Assembly (NCBI GenBank): GCA_001801025.1
Contig: MGWO01000007.1
Location: 806,001-870,000 of the forward strand
Origin: Gallionellales bacterium GWA2_54_124
GTDB taxonomy: Bacteria; Pseudomonadota; Gammaproteobacteria; Burkholderiales; Gallionellaceae
DNA: 64,000 bases
Direction of reading: 5' to 3'
The notes below the pieces were generated by a model. The model did not search any database, was not told where the DNA came from, and saw nothing but the letters and a program-made list of their open reading frames with translations. The number at the start of each line of letters is the position of its first letter. Positions within the stretch are counted from its first letter, which is position 1. Shown here piece after piece: positions 1-8,947 of this stretch. The translations under genes and the position numbers were made by a program.

Positions 1-129
1 CCCTCTCTTAAAACTCACTATGAGGATGATGCCATATTGGTAAAAAAGAAAATGTCGGCCAATGTCGTTATTTTTTGTAGGATAACTCCTGTTTTGTATT
101 TTTTAGCTCGTCAATGATTCGGCTGGTCT

Positions 130-564
130 TTAAAGCTTTGTGCGGACCCACTGGACGATCCCGTTCATATCCATGGCGCCAGCCTGTCTTGCTATTTCGC
201 GGCCGTTTTTGAATAATGCCAAGGTCGGGATGCTGCGGATGTTATATTGAGCGGCCAGTTGCTGCGCCTGTTCGGTATCCAGTTTTGCAAGCCGCATCCG
301 GGGTTCGAGTATTGCTGCTGCTTTTACAAAAGCCGGCGCCATCATCTTGCAAGGACCGCACCAGGGTGCCCAGAAATCCACCAGTACCGGAATATCGCTG
401 CGCGTGATGTGACGGTTGAAATTTCCTGTATTGAGTTCGGCCGGATGTGCGTTGAACAGTGAGGCCCTGCATTTTCCGCAGACCGGATTGTCAGCTAATT
501 TATCGCTAGGTACCCGGTTGATCCCGTCGCAATGCGGGCAGACGATGTGCAAAGATTCAGTCAT
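130..564 (-). CDS. trxC: Thioredoxin 2 (TrxC)
   Basis: Thioredoxin 2 is a cytoplasmic thiol-disulfide reductase with an N-terminal zinc ribbon. In this 144-aa protein the ribbon shows as two CxxC pairs (CPHC near residue 9 and CGKC near 29). The thioredoxin fold follows, with the active site WCGPC at about 68-72 and the cis-proline region SIPTL. Length matches the family (about 140-145 aa). The start is supported by the ribosome site TAGGAG shortly upstream. It lies 36 bp downstream of nadC on the same strand, so the two may be cotranscribed. Identification is firm because zinc ribbon plus WCGPC separates TrxC from TrxA. Confidence 0.95.
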   Translation of the reverse strand: MTESLHIVCPHCDGINRVPSDKLADNPVCGKCRASLFNAHPAELNTGNFNRHITRSDIPVLVDFWAPWCGPCKMMAPAFVKAAAILEPRMRLAKLDTEQAQQLAAQYNIRSIPTLALFKNGREIARQAGAMDMNGIVQWVRTKL

Positions 565-600
565 GATTTTCTCCTAAAATATTTCACCACTTCCCACTTG

Positions 601-1434
601 CTACATAATCCTCATCGATAAATCCAGCGCTTCGATATCCTTGGTGAGCGCGCCGATGGAGATACGGTCCACGCCAGTTTCGGCAATTTCACGCAAACCC
701 GATAAGGTGATGCCGCCAGAGGCTTCCAATTCAGCGCGCCCGTCAGTGTGTTCTACGGCAAAACGCAAAGCTTCCAGATCGAAATTGTCGAGCAGAATCA
801 GCTTTGCGCCGGCGTCCAGTGCTTCATCCAGTTGCATCATATTTTCCACTTCGATCTGTACGCTGATGCCGGGTTTGGCCAGTTTGAATGCGGCATCCAT
901 GACAGCTTGGATACTGCCCGCCGCTGCGATATGGTTTTCCTTGATCAGAATGCCATCAAAAAGTCCTGCGCGCTGATTATGTCCTCCGCCGACTGTCACA
1001 GCATATTTTTGTGCATGGCGCAGCCCGGGCAAGGTTTTTCGCGTATCCATAATTTTGACATCAATGCCAGCCACCGCATCGACATAGCGGCGGGTGTGTG
1101 TGGCGGTCGCGGACAGGGTCTGCAACAGGTTTAGCGCGCTGCGCTCCCCAGTTAGCAATGCGCGCGCGCGCCCCTCAATTTCACACAGGGTTTGTCCGGG
1201 ACGCAGTGCATCGCCATCCTTTGCATGCCAGGTGATGACGCACTCGGGATCGAGCGCCAGAAAGCATTCGTTAAACCATGCGCTGCCGCACAGGACGCCG
1301 CTCTGGCGCGTGATGACCTGTGCGCGGGCTTTTGCATTTTCTGGCAAGAGTTGCGCGGTCAAATCGCCGCTGGCGACATCCTCCTTGAGCGAATTTTTAA
1401 CATTGTTTTGAATGACTGCGGTTAGATTGTTCAT
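601..1434 (-). CDS. nadC: Nicotinate-nucleotide pyrophosphorylase (carboxylating)
   Basis: Quinolinate phosphoribosyltransferase converts quinolinate and PRPP to nicotinate mononucleotide in de novo NAD synthesis. The protein shows the family motifs: GDLTA near the N-terminus, MDTRKTLPGLR in the middle, a glycine-rich GGGHNQRAGLFD, the lysine-containing ILIKENH, and the phosphate-binding EASGGI near the C-terminus. I chose the ATG at 1434 (277 aa) because it gives the usual family length and N-terminus. An in-frame ATG at 1482 would add 16 residues, and neither start has a strong ribosome site. trxC follows on the same strand; clpB is divergent. Confidence 0.93.
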   Translation of the reverse strand: MNNLTAVIQNNVKNSLKEDVASGDLTAQLLPENAKARAQVITRQSGVLCGSAWFNECFLALDPECVITWHAKDGDALRPGQTLCEIEGRARALLTGERSALNLLQTLSATATHTRRYVDAVAGIDVKIMDTRKTLPGLRHAQKYAVTVGGGHNQRAGLFDGILIKENHIAAAGSIQAVMDAAFKLAKPGISVQIEVENMMQLDEALDAGAKLILLDNFDLEALRFAVEHTDGRAELEASGGITLSGLREIAETGVDRISIGALTKDIEALDLSMRIM

Positions 1435-1490
1435 AGCTGCGGCGAGTATTGTCCGATAAGGTAGCGTAGTATAAGCGTTCATCGTGCAGA

Positions 1491-1519
1491 CTTGAAATTG
1501 TTCCTCTCTCCCCCCACCT
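1491..1519 (+). promoter_or_regulatory. Sigma32-type heat-shock promoter of clpB
   Basis: CTTGAA at 1491-1496, a 15-bp spacer, then CCCCACCT at 1512-1519. This is close to the RpoH consensus CTTGAA-N13-16-CCCCATNT and lies 37 bp upstream of the clpB start. Heat-shock control of clpB is the known pattern in proteobacteria. Confidence 0.72.
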
Positions 1520-1555
1520 GCGCATTAACTGAATTGTTTATCTAAGGAGAGCATC

Positions 1556-4144
1556 ATGCGTTTCGATAAATTTACCACCAAATTGCAGCAAGCACTGACC
1601 GATGCGCAGAGTCTGGCGGTCGGCTCAGATTCGCAGTTTATTGAGCCGCAGCATTTGTTGCTGGCGATGTTGAACGACGCCGACAGTGGTGCCGGATCAC
1701 TGCTGGCTCGTGCAGGCGGTAACGTTAACGCTTTGAGAGTCGCATTGACAGATGCGGTGTCGCGTTTGCCTAAAGTGGAAGGGCATGGCGGAGAAGTTCA
1801 GGTGGGACGTGATTTGTCCAATCTGTTTAACTTGACCGACAAGGAAGCGCAGAAACGCAGCGATCAGTTTATTGCAAGTGAAATGTTTTTACTGGCAGCA
1901 ACAGGGGATAGGGGGGAAACCGGACGCTTGCTGAAAACCCACGGGGTTGCGCGTGCGCCGCTGGAACAGGCGATTGCTGCAGTACGCGGCGGAGAGTCAG
2001 TCGGCTCTCAAGAGGCTGAAGGGCAGCGAGAATCCTTAAAAAAATTCACCATTGATCTGACTGAGCGGGCAAGGCAGGGGAAGCTGGATCCTGTGATTGG
2101 ACGGGATGACGAAATCCGCCGCGCGATTCAGGTGTTGCAGCGCCGTACCAAGAATAACCCCGTGCTGATAGGGGAACCGGGCGTCGGCAAGACTGCCATT
2201 GTCGAGGGCCTCGCGCAGCGCATCGTCAATGGTGAAGTGCCCGAATCGCTCAAAAACAAAAAAGTGCTGAGTCTGGATATGGCAGCACTGCTGGCAGGTG
2301 CCAAGTATCGTGGCGAATTCGAGGAGCGGCTGAAAAATGTGCTCAAAGAACTGGCGATGGATGAAGGGCAAACGATCGTCTTCATTGATGAATTGCACAC
2401 CATGGTGGGTGCGGGTAAGGCAGAAGGCGCGATGGATGCGGGAAATATGCTCAAACCCGCTTTAGCGCGCGGGGAATTACATTGTGTGGGTGCAACCACG
2501 CTTGATGAATATCGCAAATATATCGAGAAAGATGCCGCGTTGGAACGCCGCTTCCAGAAGGTGCTGGTGGATGAGCCGACTGTTGAGTCGACCATCGCGA
2601 TTCTGCGCGGCTTGAAAGACAAATATGAGGCTCATCACACTGGCGTGGTGATCACTGACCCTGCCATCGTCGCGGCGGCGGAACTCTCCAATCGTTATAT
2701 CACAGATCGTTTTTTACCGGATAAAGCGATCGACCTGATCGATGAAGCCGCTTCGCGTTTGAAGATGGAAAACGAGTCCACTCCCGAAGTGATCGACAAA
2801 CTCGATCGCCGCATTATTCAGCTCAAGATTGAGCGTGAGGCGATGAAGAAGGAAAAGGATGAGGCCTCGAAAAAACGCATGCAGTTGATCGAAGATGAGC
2901 TGTTGAAACTGCAACGAGAATCGAATGATTTTAAAGAGATTTTAAAGGCGGAAAAAGGCGCGGCACAGGGCGCGGCGGAAGTTAAAAAGGAAATCGATCA
3001 GATCAAAAATGAGATGACCAGGCTGCAACGGGAAGGTCGATTGGAACAAGTCGCCGAGTTGCAATATGGCATGCTGCCTCAGTTGAACGCTAAATTGCAA
3101 GAGGCCACCAGTGCCGAGGAGCGCGGCGACAAGCCTAAGAATCGACTATTGCGCACCCATGTCGGCGCAGAAGAAATCGCCGAAGTGGTCAGTCGCGCGA
3201 CCGGTATTCCCGTCTCAAAAATGATGACGGGAGAGCGCGATAAGTTGCTAAAAATGGAAGACAAACTGCATGAGCGTGTTGTGGGGCAGGATGAGGCGGT
3301 GCGACTGGTGTCAGATGCGATCCGTCGTTCGCGCTCTGGTTTGTCCGATCCTAACCGTCCCTATGGTTCCTTCCTGTTTTTAGGGCCTACCGGTGTTGGC
3401 AAGACCGAACTGTGTAAGGCGCTGGCAGGCTTTATGTTTGACTCCGAAGATCATCTGATCCGCATCGATATGTCTGAGTATATGGAGAAACATTCGGTCG
3501 CACGTCTGATCGGTGCTCCTCCCGGTTATGTTGGCTATGAAGAAGGCGGTGGCTTGACCGAGGCTGTGCGTCGCAAGCCCTATTCGGTGATTTTGCTCGA
3601 TGAGGTCGAAAAAGCGCACCCTGATGTGTTTAATGTCTTGCTGCAAGCATTGGATGACGGCCGCATGACTGATGGGCAGGGGCGTACAGTGGACTTTAAA
3701 AACACTGTGATTGTGATGACTTCCAATTTGGGTTCGCAGATGATCCAGCAGATGTCGGGTGACGATTATCAGGTGATCAAGCTTGCGGTGATGGGTGAAG
3801 TTAAAACCTATTTCAGGCCGGAGTTCATCAACCGGATCGACGAGGTGGTGGTGTTCCACGCGCTGGATGAGAAAAATATCAAATCGATCGCGCGCATCCA
3901 GTTGCAGTATCTGGAAAAACGTCTGGCGGCGATGGAGATGAAGCTGGCTGTGAGTGAGTCGGCTTTAGCTGAGATTGCGACTGCCGGATTTGATCCTGTG
4001 TATGGGGCAAGGCCGTTGAAGCGTGCCATTCAGTCGCAACTGGAAAATCCACTGGCTAAGCTGATATTGGAAGGACGTTTCTCCGCAAAAGATACAATAC
4101 AAGTAGATTGCCGGGGCGGGGTGATGAAATTCGAGAAGGCTTGA
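1556..4144 (+). CDS. clpB: ATP-dependent disaggregase ClpB
   Basis: ClpB is a cytoplasmic hexameric AAA+ chaperone that, with DnaK, extracts polypeptides from aggregates. The 862-aa length is typical. The order is an N-terminal Clp repeat domain (about 1-145), AAA-1 with Walker [10 protein letters not shown] near residue 205 and Walker B FIDELH, a long coiled-coil middle domain (about 400-525) rich in charged heptads, then AAA-2 with Walker [10 protein letters not shown] near 605 and [11 protein letters not shown]. The middle domain and the absence of a ClpP-binding loop fit ClpB better than ClpA or ClpC. AAGGAGA precedes the ATG. A sigma32-type promoter lies upstream and a strong terminator downstream, so the gene is probably monocistronic. 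Confidence 0.98.
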   Translation: MRFDKFTTKLQQALTDAQSLAVGSDSQFIEPQHLLLAMLNDADSGAGSLLARAGGNVNALRVALTDAVSRLPKVEGHGGEVQVGRDLSNLFNLTDKEAQKRSDQFIASEMFLLAATGDRGETGRLLKTHGVARAPLEQAIAAVRGGESVGSQEAEGQRESLKKFTIDLTERARQGKLDPVIGRDDEIRRAIQVLQRRTKNNPVLIGEPGVGKTAIVEGLAQRIVNGEVPESLKNKKVLSLDMAALLAGAKYRGEFEERLKNVLKELAMDEGQTIVFIDELHTMVGAGKAEGAMDAGNMLKPALARGELHCVGATTLDEYRKYIEKDAALERRFQKVLVDEPTVESTIAILRGLKDKYEAHHTGVVITDPAIVAAAELSNRYITDRFLPDKAIDLIDEAASRLKMENESTPEVIDKLDRRIIQLKIEREAMKKEKDEASKKRMQLIEDELLKLQRESNDFKEILKAEKGAAQGAAEVKKEIDQIKNEMTRLQREGRLEQVAELQYGMLPQLNAKLQEATSAEERGDKPKNRLLRTHVGAEEIAEVVSRATGIPVSKMMTGERDKLLKMEDKLHERVVGQDEAVRLVSDAIRRSRSGLSDPNRPYGSFLFLGPTGVGKTELCKALAGFMFDSEDHLIRIDMSEYMEKHSVARLIGAPPGYVGYEEGGGLTEAVRRKPYSVILLDEVEKAHPDVFNVLLQALDDGRMTDGQGRTVDFKNTVIVMTSNLGSQMIQQMSGDDYQVIKLAVMGEVKTYFRPEFINRIDEVVVFHALDEKNIKSIARIQLQYLEKRLAAMEMKLAVSESALAEIATAGFDPVYGARPLKRAIQSQLENPLAKLILEGRFSAKDTIQVDCRGGVMKFEKA

Positions 4145-4166
4145 CGGGGCGCGTGAGTGATTTCGG

Positions 4167-4197
4167 GGGGTATTAGCTAATGAGCTAATACCCCTTT
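4167..4197 (+). terminator. Rho-independent terminator after clpB
   Basis: A perfect 12-bp stem (GGGGTATTAGCT / AGCTAATACCCC) with loop AATG is followed by TTT, 23 bp after the clpB stop. Confidence 0.8.
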
Positions 4198-4355
4198 ATC
4201 TGAATTTGATTTATAGTGACCCGCTGTTGTCGAAATTTATTCCGTCTGTAGCCTTCGGTTGTTAAGTTTCGGTTAGTCGTTCAGCACAACGCATTGGCAG
4301 TTCAGCAGGTATTTAAGCCGTTTGTGGGATCAATAACGCACTTGGCAGGATAAAT

Positions 4356-5516
4356 ATGTCCCGGAAATACATGTATGGTGCATTACTGTTATTCTGTCTG
4401 CACGGTGGTGTTGCGGCGTCTGCGGAAACGCCACAGGTGTCCTCGGCCGTAAAATTTGAACCCGTGCCGGTTTTTTCGATTTTTCCTCCCCTGAAAAAAA
4501 GTGGTTCTGCCGATGATGCATTGGCCACCGGACGTGTGGTTGATGGCACTTATGTTATGGCAGAGCCGGCAAGCCGTCCGTGGCGTATCGCTTTCCTGTT
4601 TCCGCATGTTAAAGATCCTTACTGGGTTGATTGCACCTATGGCTTAATCAGCGAAGCTAAACGTCTGGGTGTTGCTATTGATATCTTTCCCGCCGATGGT
4701 TACGACGATCTGATCGGGCAATTGCGTAAGTTGGATGAGGTCATTGCGGCAAAATACGATGCGATCGTCATTTCACCTATCAGTCAGACCGCTAACAACC
4801 CGGGTATTGCCAAAGCGCGTGCACGAGGCATCCCAGTTTTTCAACTGGCGAACGACAGTACCAGTGACGATTTGACCATAAAAATTACCTCGTCGCTAAA
4901 AGGTATGGGCGTTGATACCATGGGTTGGGTCATTCGCGATGCGCAGCGGCGTGGTTTAAAGGCGGTTACTATTGCCTTATTGCCGGGGCCTGCCGATGCG
5001 GGATGGGTGATGGGGGAGGTGGCGGGGACGCGCGCTGCCGCAAAAAAATCGCCGATTAAAGTTAATATTGCCGATATCCGATACGGCGACAGCGATCTGG
5101 TTGGACAATCGCAATTGGCAGAGCGGTTGCTGGCTGTGCACGGCTCAAAGCTGGACTATATTTTAGGCTGTACGGCGTGTGCGCCCGCCGCTATTTTGCC
5201 GGTTCATGACGCCGGGTTAAAGGAAAAAATAAGAATAGTTGCTTATGGACTGACCCGCGAGATGATAGGCCATATTCGTCGTGGTGAAATTTATGCGGCC
5301 ACTGACGTTAAGGGGGTGAGTCAGGCGCGGGTCGCTATCAATGCGGCAGTCAATTATCTGGAGGGGCGCATCGAATCGCGTCCTCATACTATTTTGATTA
5401 AGCTCGGCATGGTTGATCGTGACAATTATGCGCAGTACAACTACGATGTCTCAACGTCCCCTCCGGCTTACAGGACCGTGTTTTCCTACGATCCGGCTGT
5501 AAAAATAGCAAAATGA
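4356..5516 (+). CDS. TorT-like periplasmic substrate-binding protein
   Basis: A 386-aa exported protein of the periplasmic binding protein type I fold, closest in character to TorT, the partner of the TorS sensor kinase. It starts with a signal peptide (MSRKYMYGALLLFCLHGG, cleavage near ASAE). The mature part has PWRIAFLFPHVKDPYW, typical of sugar/TorT-like binding proteins, then YDAIVISPIS and a glycine-rich DAGWVMGEVAG segment. Its stop overlaps the start of the diguanylate cyclase gene (ATGA), so the two are translationally coupled. The ligand cannot be read from sequence. It probably presents a small molecule to the periplasmic domain of that cyclase; this is inference from coupling. AGGA lies 5 bp before the ATG. 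Confidence 0.8.
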   Translation: MSRKYMYGALLLFCLHGGVAASAETPQVSSAVKFEPVPVFSIFPPLKKSGSADDALATGRVVDGTYVMAEPASRPWRIAFLFPHVKDPYWVDCTYGLISEAKRLGVAIDIFPADGYDDLIGQLRKLDEVIAAKYDAIVISPISQTANNPGIAKARARGIPVFQLANDSTSDDLTIKITSSLKGMGVDTMGWVIRDAQRRGLKAVTIALLPGPADAGWVMGEVAGTRAAAKKSPIKVNIADIRYGDSDLVGQSQLAERLLAVHGSKLDYILGCTACAPAAILPVHDAGLKEKIRIVAYGLTREMIGHIRRGEIYAATDVKGVSQARVAINAAVNYLEGRIESRPHTILIKLGMVDRDNYAQYNYDVSTSPPAYRTVFSYDPAVKIAK

Positions 5517-7312
5517 ACACATTGCGATTGCGAACCCGATTACTGTTAGGCACAATTTTTTTCGGTGTTCTGATCACAGTCGTCTCCATGCTGGTCGTAT
5601 CATGGGCCGTCAGCCGCCAATACATGGAGCAAGCCAGTGAGCATTCGGCAAAGGATGCCGCAATTATTAACGATAATTTGAGTGAGCGTAAGTCCAATCA
5701 GTTGATCGCATCGCGCCAGCTGGCAAGTCAAAAAAATTTAGGATCGACGCTCTGGTATCTGTCCCAATATGCGCATATTGGGGAAAATCGTGAAACGTTA
5801 TTCGTCACTTACCAGCAATTGGTTAAAGACACCTATAAAATCGGTCGCGTTGCAAAATTATCAGATATCGCTATTTATGATTTTGAAGGGGAACTGGTAA
5901 GTTTTGCTCAGTTTGACGGACATCGTACGCAGGTCGGTTTTGTAGAACGCACTCCGAAAGTCGTGTTCTCCGTTGCCGTATTAGCGGATGGTGAAGAGTT
6001 GACCCGGAATAACATGCGAACGATCAGCAGTGTTGCCGGATTGAGTGCGCAGTTAGGCGACGCTATGCTAAATCATGAAAAGATCGACTACGTCATCAAT
6101 GCCGGTGGATTGGCAATCCGGTCGCAAATGCCGATTATGGGCGAGGTATTCGGGCAGGGGGTGCAGGCTAAGCAACTCGGATGGGTAGTGATGGTGCAGC
6201 CGTTAGGGCAGGCTTTTGTTGATCATGTTTCGCAACTGACTGACACTCGAGTCAATATTTTTGTCGGTAATACGTTAAGCAGTGCAAATTTGCCGGCTTA
6301 TCACACCTTGTCAGGCGGTGCGGCAGATAAGATGAATGAGGGGGGCTTTAATGAAATTGTGATTGGGCGAGACTCTTTTTATCAGCGCCTGTTACCGGTC
6401 ATGGGCGAAGGCCGTCGTGTCGCGACAATCGCGGTATTGAGTTCGCAGGAGGCTGTATTAAAAAATACCAGACAAATGCTCGAGATACTGGGATTGATTG
6501 CTATTTCCAGTCTGGTGGTTATTTTGCCGTTCGCTTGGTATTTAGCAAACTCGATTGCACGTCCATTGACCCTGCTAAGTCGTGTCTTTCGGGGTGTGGC
6601 AAGTGGACGCGGGATGATCAATCGTGAGCTTGCCGAATTGGCGGGGCGTCGTGGAGACGAAATGGGGGAGCTTGCCGAAAGTTTTTTTGCGATGAGTCAA
6701 GCCGTAAAACAGAAAATTCAACAGATTAACGAGATCAATGCCTCTTTAGAAGACAGCGTTGCTCAGCGTACCCGCGAGTTGCAGATTGCTAACGATGAAC
6801 TCACCAAATTGGCGACTCATGATGCGCTGACCGGACTGCCTAATCGGCAGTTGGTGAATGATCGTCTGCTGCAGGCATTGTCGGCAGCGCGGCGCGAACA
6901 AACTACCATGGCACTGATGTTTATCGATCTGGATGAGTTCAAACCGGTCAATGACAAATATGGTCATGCAGTGGGTGATTTGTTGCTCAAAGAAGCGGCC
7001 AGACGCATCCACGAATGTCTGCGTAAATCAGATACAGTGGCACGCATCGGCGGAGATGAATTTATCGTGCTATTGCCCGTTATTGAAACTGAACTGGATG
7101 CTTGCGGGGTTGCAGAGAAAATTCGCGCCTCGCTTAATCTGCCGTTTTACCTGTCGGGTGAGCAGTTGAGCATCTCATCGAGCATAGGGATTGCTATTTA
7201 TCCTCAACACGGTCTCGATGAGCACGCTTTGTGCCAACATGCAGATATTGCAATGTATCAAGCGAAAAACAGCGGGCGCAATGCGGTGAGGCTTTTTCGG
7301 GCAGCGGCGTAG
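5513..7312 (+). CDS. Membrane-bound diguanylate cyclase (periplasmic sensor-HAMP-GGDEF)
   Basis: A 599-aa cyclic di-GMP synthase. A first membrane segment lies at about 10-30 (LLLGTIFFGVLITVVSMLVV) and is followed by a periplasmic region of about 290 residues. A second segment (GLIAISSLVVILPFAWYL, about 325-345) leads to a HAMP-like linker beginning RPLTLLSRVF and a short coiled coil. The C-terminal GGDEF domain keeps the active site GGDEF near residue 511 and the substrate region DALTGLPNR. No inhibitory RxxD site directly precedes GGDEF (the preceding residues are SDTVARI). The gene overlaps the upstream TorT-like gene by 4 bp, suggesting that binding protein and cyclase form one sensory unit. 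Confidence 0.88.
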   Translation: MNTLRLRTRLLLGTIFFGVLITVVSMLVVSWAVSRQYMEQASEHSAKDAAIINDNLSERKSNQLIASRQLASQKNLGSTLWYLSQYAHIGENRETLFVTYQQLVKDTYKIGRVAKLSDIAIYDFEGELVSFAQFDGHRTQVGFVERTPKVVFSVAVLADGEELTRNNMRTISSVAGLSAQLGDAMLNHEKIDYVINAGGLAIRSQMPIMGEVFGQGVQAKQLGWVVMVQPLGQAFVDHVSQLTDTRVNIFVGNTLSSANLPAYHTLSGGAADKMNEGGFNEIVIGRDSFYQRLLPVMGEGRRVATIAVLSSQEAVLKNTRQMLEILGLIAISSLVVILPFAWYLANSIARPLTLLSRVFRGVASGRGMINRELAELAGRRGDEMGELAESFFAMSQAVKQKIQQINEINASLEDSVAQRTRELQIANDELTKLATHDALTGLPNRQLVNDRLLQALSAARREQTTMALMFIDLDEFKPVNDKYGHAVGDLLLKEAARRIHECLRKSDTVARIGGDEFIVLLPVIETELDACGVAEKIRASLNLPFYLSGEQLSISSSIGIAIYPQHGLDEHALCQHADIAMYQAKNSGRNAVRLFRAAA

Positions 7313-7348
7313 CTAAGAAGATTTTTAAGCATGTCGTAAGCATTTTAT

Positions 7349-8383
7349 TTACGGTGCAGGATTCGGATACTGTTTGTGGATGGCGTCGATCTGATCGATG
7401 ACCTCTGCCGGCAGTGTCAGTTCGGTACTCGCCAGATTGTTCAGCAATTGCGAGTGCGTTGTTGCGCCCAGAATCACGCTCGCGGTGAACCAGCGGGTGC
7501 GTGCATAGGCTAAGGCCATCTGCGCGGGGTTAAGTCCGGCTTGCATGGCGATTTGTACATAGGCGGCGCAGGCCACGGGGACGTTGATCTTGTTGTAGCG
7601 CTGGCCGAAACCGGGAAACAGTGTGATGCGTCCGGCGGCCTTCGGGGCGGCGATATACTTGCCTGACAGATGGCCGAAGGCTAGCGGGCTGTAAGCTAAG
7701 AGTCCGATGTGGGCATGATGGCAGACTTCGGCAAGCCCGCTCTCAAAGGTGCGGTTCATCAGATGGTAGGCATTCTGGATGCTGATCACTTTCGGTAGTC
7801 CCATTTGCTCTGCACAGCGCACAAACTCGGCGACCCCCCATGGCGTTTCGTTGGACAGGCCGATATGACGTATTTTCCCCGCTTTGACTAATTCGGAGAG
7901 TGCCAGAAGTTGTTCTGCAATCGGTGTGGTTTCGTGTTCCTGTGATGCTTCATAGCTGGTCGCACCGAACATCGGTACATACCGGTCCGGCCAGTGAATC
8001 TGGTACAAGTCCAGATAATCGGTCTGCAAGCGCTTTAAGCTGCTGTCGATTGCAGCGTTCAGGTGTGCTTTGTTAATGCGCGGGCCGTTGCGTATCCACG
8101 AGAATCCGCGAGCAGGGCCCGCAATTTTACTGGCTATGATCAACTGATCGCGTCGCTGGTGTTTGAGCCATGAGCCGATATAGCGTTCGGTGAGTCCTTG
8201 GGTTTCAGCTCTGGGTGCCACCGGATACATCTCGGCGGTATCGATAAAATTCACGCCGTGCGTTGTGGCCAGATCAAGTTGCGCGTGGGCTTCCGTCTCG
8301 CTGTTCTGCTCACCGAAAGTCATGGTTCCCAAGCTGAGTGCTGACACCTTTAAATCGCTATTGCCTAATTGCCGGTATTCCAT
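7349..8383 (-). CDS. tas: Aldo/keto reductase, Tas family
   Basis: A 344-aa cytoplasmic NADPH-dependent oxidoreductase of the AKR superfamily. It begins MEYRQLGNSDLKVSALSLGTM, shows FIDTAEMYP (catalytic Asp and Tyr), a lysine in IIASKIAG and the conserved YLDLYQIHWPD, and has length and N-terminus typical of Tas/YajO proteins. Substrate is unknown; in E. coli the tas gene complements tyrosine auxotrophy. CAGGGAG precedes the ATG. It is transcribed toward the diguanylate cyclase gene. Family assignment is firm; the symbol is likely but not proven. Confidence 0.85.
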   Translation of the reverse strand: MEYRQLGNSDLKVSALSLGTMTFGEQNSETEAHAQLDLATTHGVNFIDTAEMYPVAPRAETQGLTERYIGSWLKHQRRDQLIIASKIAGPARGFSWIRNGPRINKAHLNAAIDSSLKRLQTDYLDLYQIHWPDRYVPMFGATSYEASQEHETTPIAEQLLALSELVKAGKIRHIGLSNETPWGVAEFVRCAEQMGLPKVISIQNAYHLMNRTFESGLAEVCHHAHIGLLAYSPLAFGHLSGKYIAAPKAAGRITLFPGFGQRYNKINVPVACAAYVQIAMQAGLNPAQMALAYARTRWFTASVILGATTHSQLLNNLASTELTLPAEVIDQIDAIHKQYPNPAP

Positions 8384-8695
8384 CGTTACGCTCCCTGTTG
8401 ATCCGTACTGATTTTAACCTTGAAAATGATTTTGTCACCACCTTTCAGGTAGCAAAATTATGCATGAGATGAGCAATGTTACATGGCTTATAGTCGCGCT
8501 GATTAACCTCTTTGGACGCATAAAATTGCGGTGGAGAAAGTTAAGAGCGAATTTAATACATCTGAGAGTATTAAATCTAAAAATTTGGTTTGAACAATTT
8601 GGGGACGCTGTTGAACGGGGGGCTGAGACAGGGTACGAAAGTAATAAGTGCTGTGGTGTGAGGTTTTGAGGTGTGTTGCGAGGGGTCGAGGCATT

Positions 8696-8729
8696 AAAAA
8701 GGGGACTCCAACCATCAAGTTGTGTCCCC
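8696..8729 (-). terminator. Orphaned rho-independent terminator of tRNA-Ser
   Basis: On the minus strand GGGGAC and CAAC pair with GTTG and GTCCCC around a short loop, followed by TTTTT. It lies just beyond the displaced tRNA-Ser 3' fragment and points away from it, so it was probably the native terminator of the tRNA before the element inserted. Confidence 0.65.
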
Positions 8730-8738
8730 TGATCGTTC

Positions 8739-8774
8739 CACATTGATTTTAAATAATCATTTAAAATCAATGTG
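8739..8774. repeat. Perfect 15-bp inverted repeat beside the tRNA 3' fragment
   Basis: CACATTGATTTTAAA and its exact reverse complement are separated by 6 bp (TAATCA). AT-rich and without a T-run of its own, it lies 12 bp from the tRNA 3' end, upstream of the terminator on the minus strand. Its role is unknown; it could be a 3'-trailer hairpin. Confidence 0.8.
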
Positions 8775-8785
8775 TTTTCGCTAGC

Positions 8786-8850
8786 TGGCGGAGAAGGGGG
8801 GATTCGAACCCCCGTTGGGATATTATCCAAAACACGCTTTCCAGGCGTGC
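8786..8850 (-). pseudogene. Displaced 3' fragment of tRNA-Ser (attL)
   Basis: This 65-bp block matches 36826-36890 with one mismatch (8829 A versus 36869 C). It contains the CCA end, T arm, variable arm and anticodon arm of tRNA-Ser but lacks the D arm and the 5' acceptor strand. The mismatch breaks a pair in the variable-arm stem, so this is the non-functional copy left at the far end of the inserted element. Confidence 0.92.
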
Positions 8851-8921
8851 TATTTAAAAGTTTCTAAGCCTTATGTTGACTGGCTTTGTGCATAATACTA
8901 TGATGCATAAAGTATTTATTG

Positions 8922-8940
8922 GCACAATTCTGGCACAGTG
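8922..8940 (+). repeat. Integrase-proximal copy of the 19-bp end repeat
   Basis: GCACAATTCTGGCACAGTG, identical to 36742-36760 and one base different from 36684-36702. It contains two TGGCACA steps spaced 11 bp apart (one helical turn) counting the preceding TG. It ends 7 bp before the integrase ATG. A likely arm-type recombinase site, possibly also an autoregulatory operator. Confidence 0.7.
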
Positions 8941-8947
8941 AGGGCTT

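Larger units (their letters stand above)
8384..8785. other. Intergenic region between tas and the left end of the element
   Basis: No convincing gene. A 69-codon plus-strand ORF at 8460-8669 has no ribosome site or recognisable sequence. The right part holds two hairpins, reported separately, that belong to the original 3' flank of the tRNA-Ser gene now 28 kb away. Confidence 0.6.

Noticed and set aside
2036-2622. Long minus-strand open frames within clpB
   Set aside because: They are antisense to an unambiguous, complete clpB and show no family features.
8460-8669. 69-codon ORF left of the element
   Set aside because: No ribosome site, no recognisable sequence, AT-biased random-looking composition.
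8739-8774. Perfect hairpin as a rho-independent terminator
   Set aside because: Stem is AT-rich and is not followed by a T-run on either strand; the neighbouring GC-rich hairpin with TTTTT fits better.
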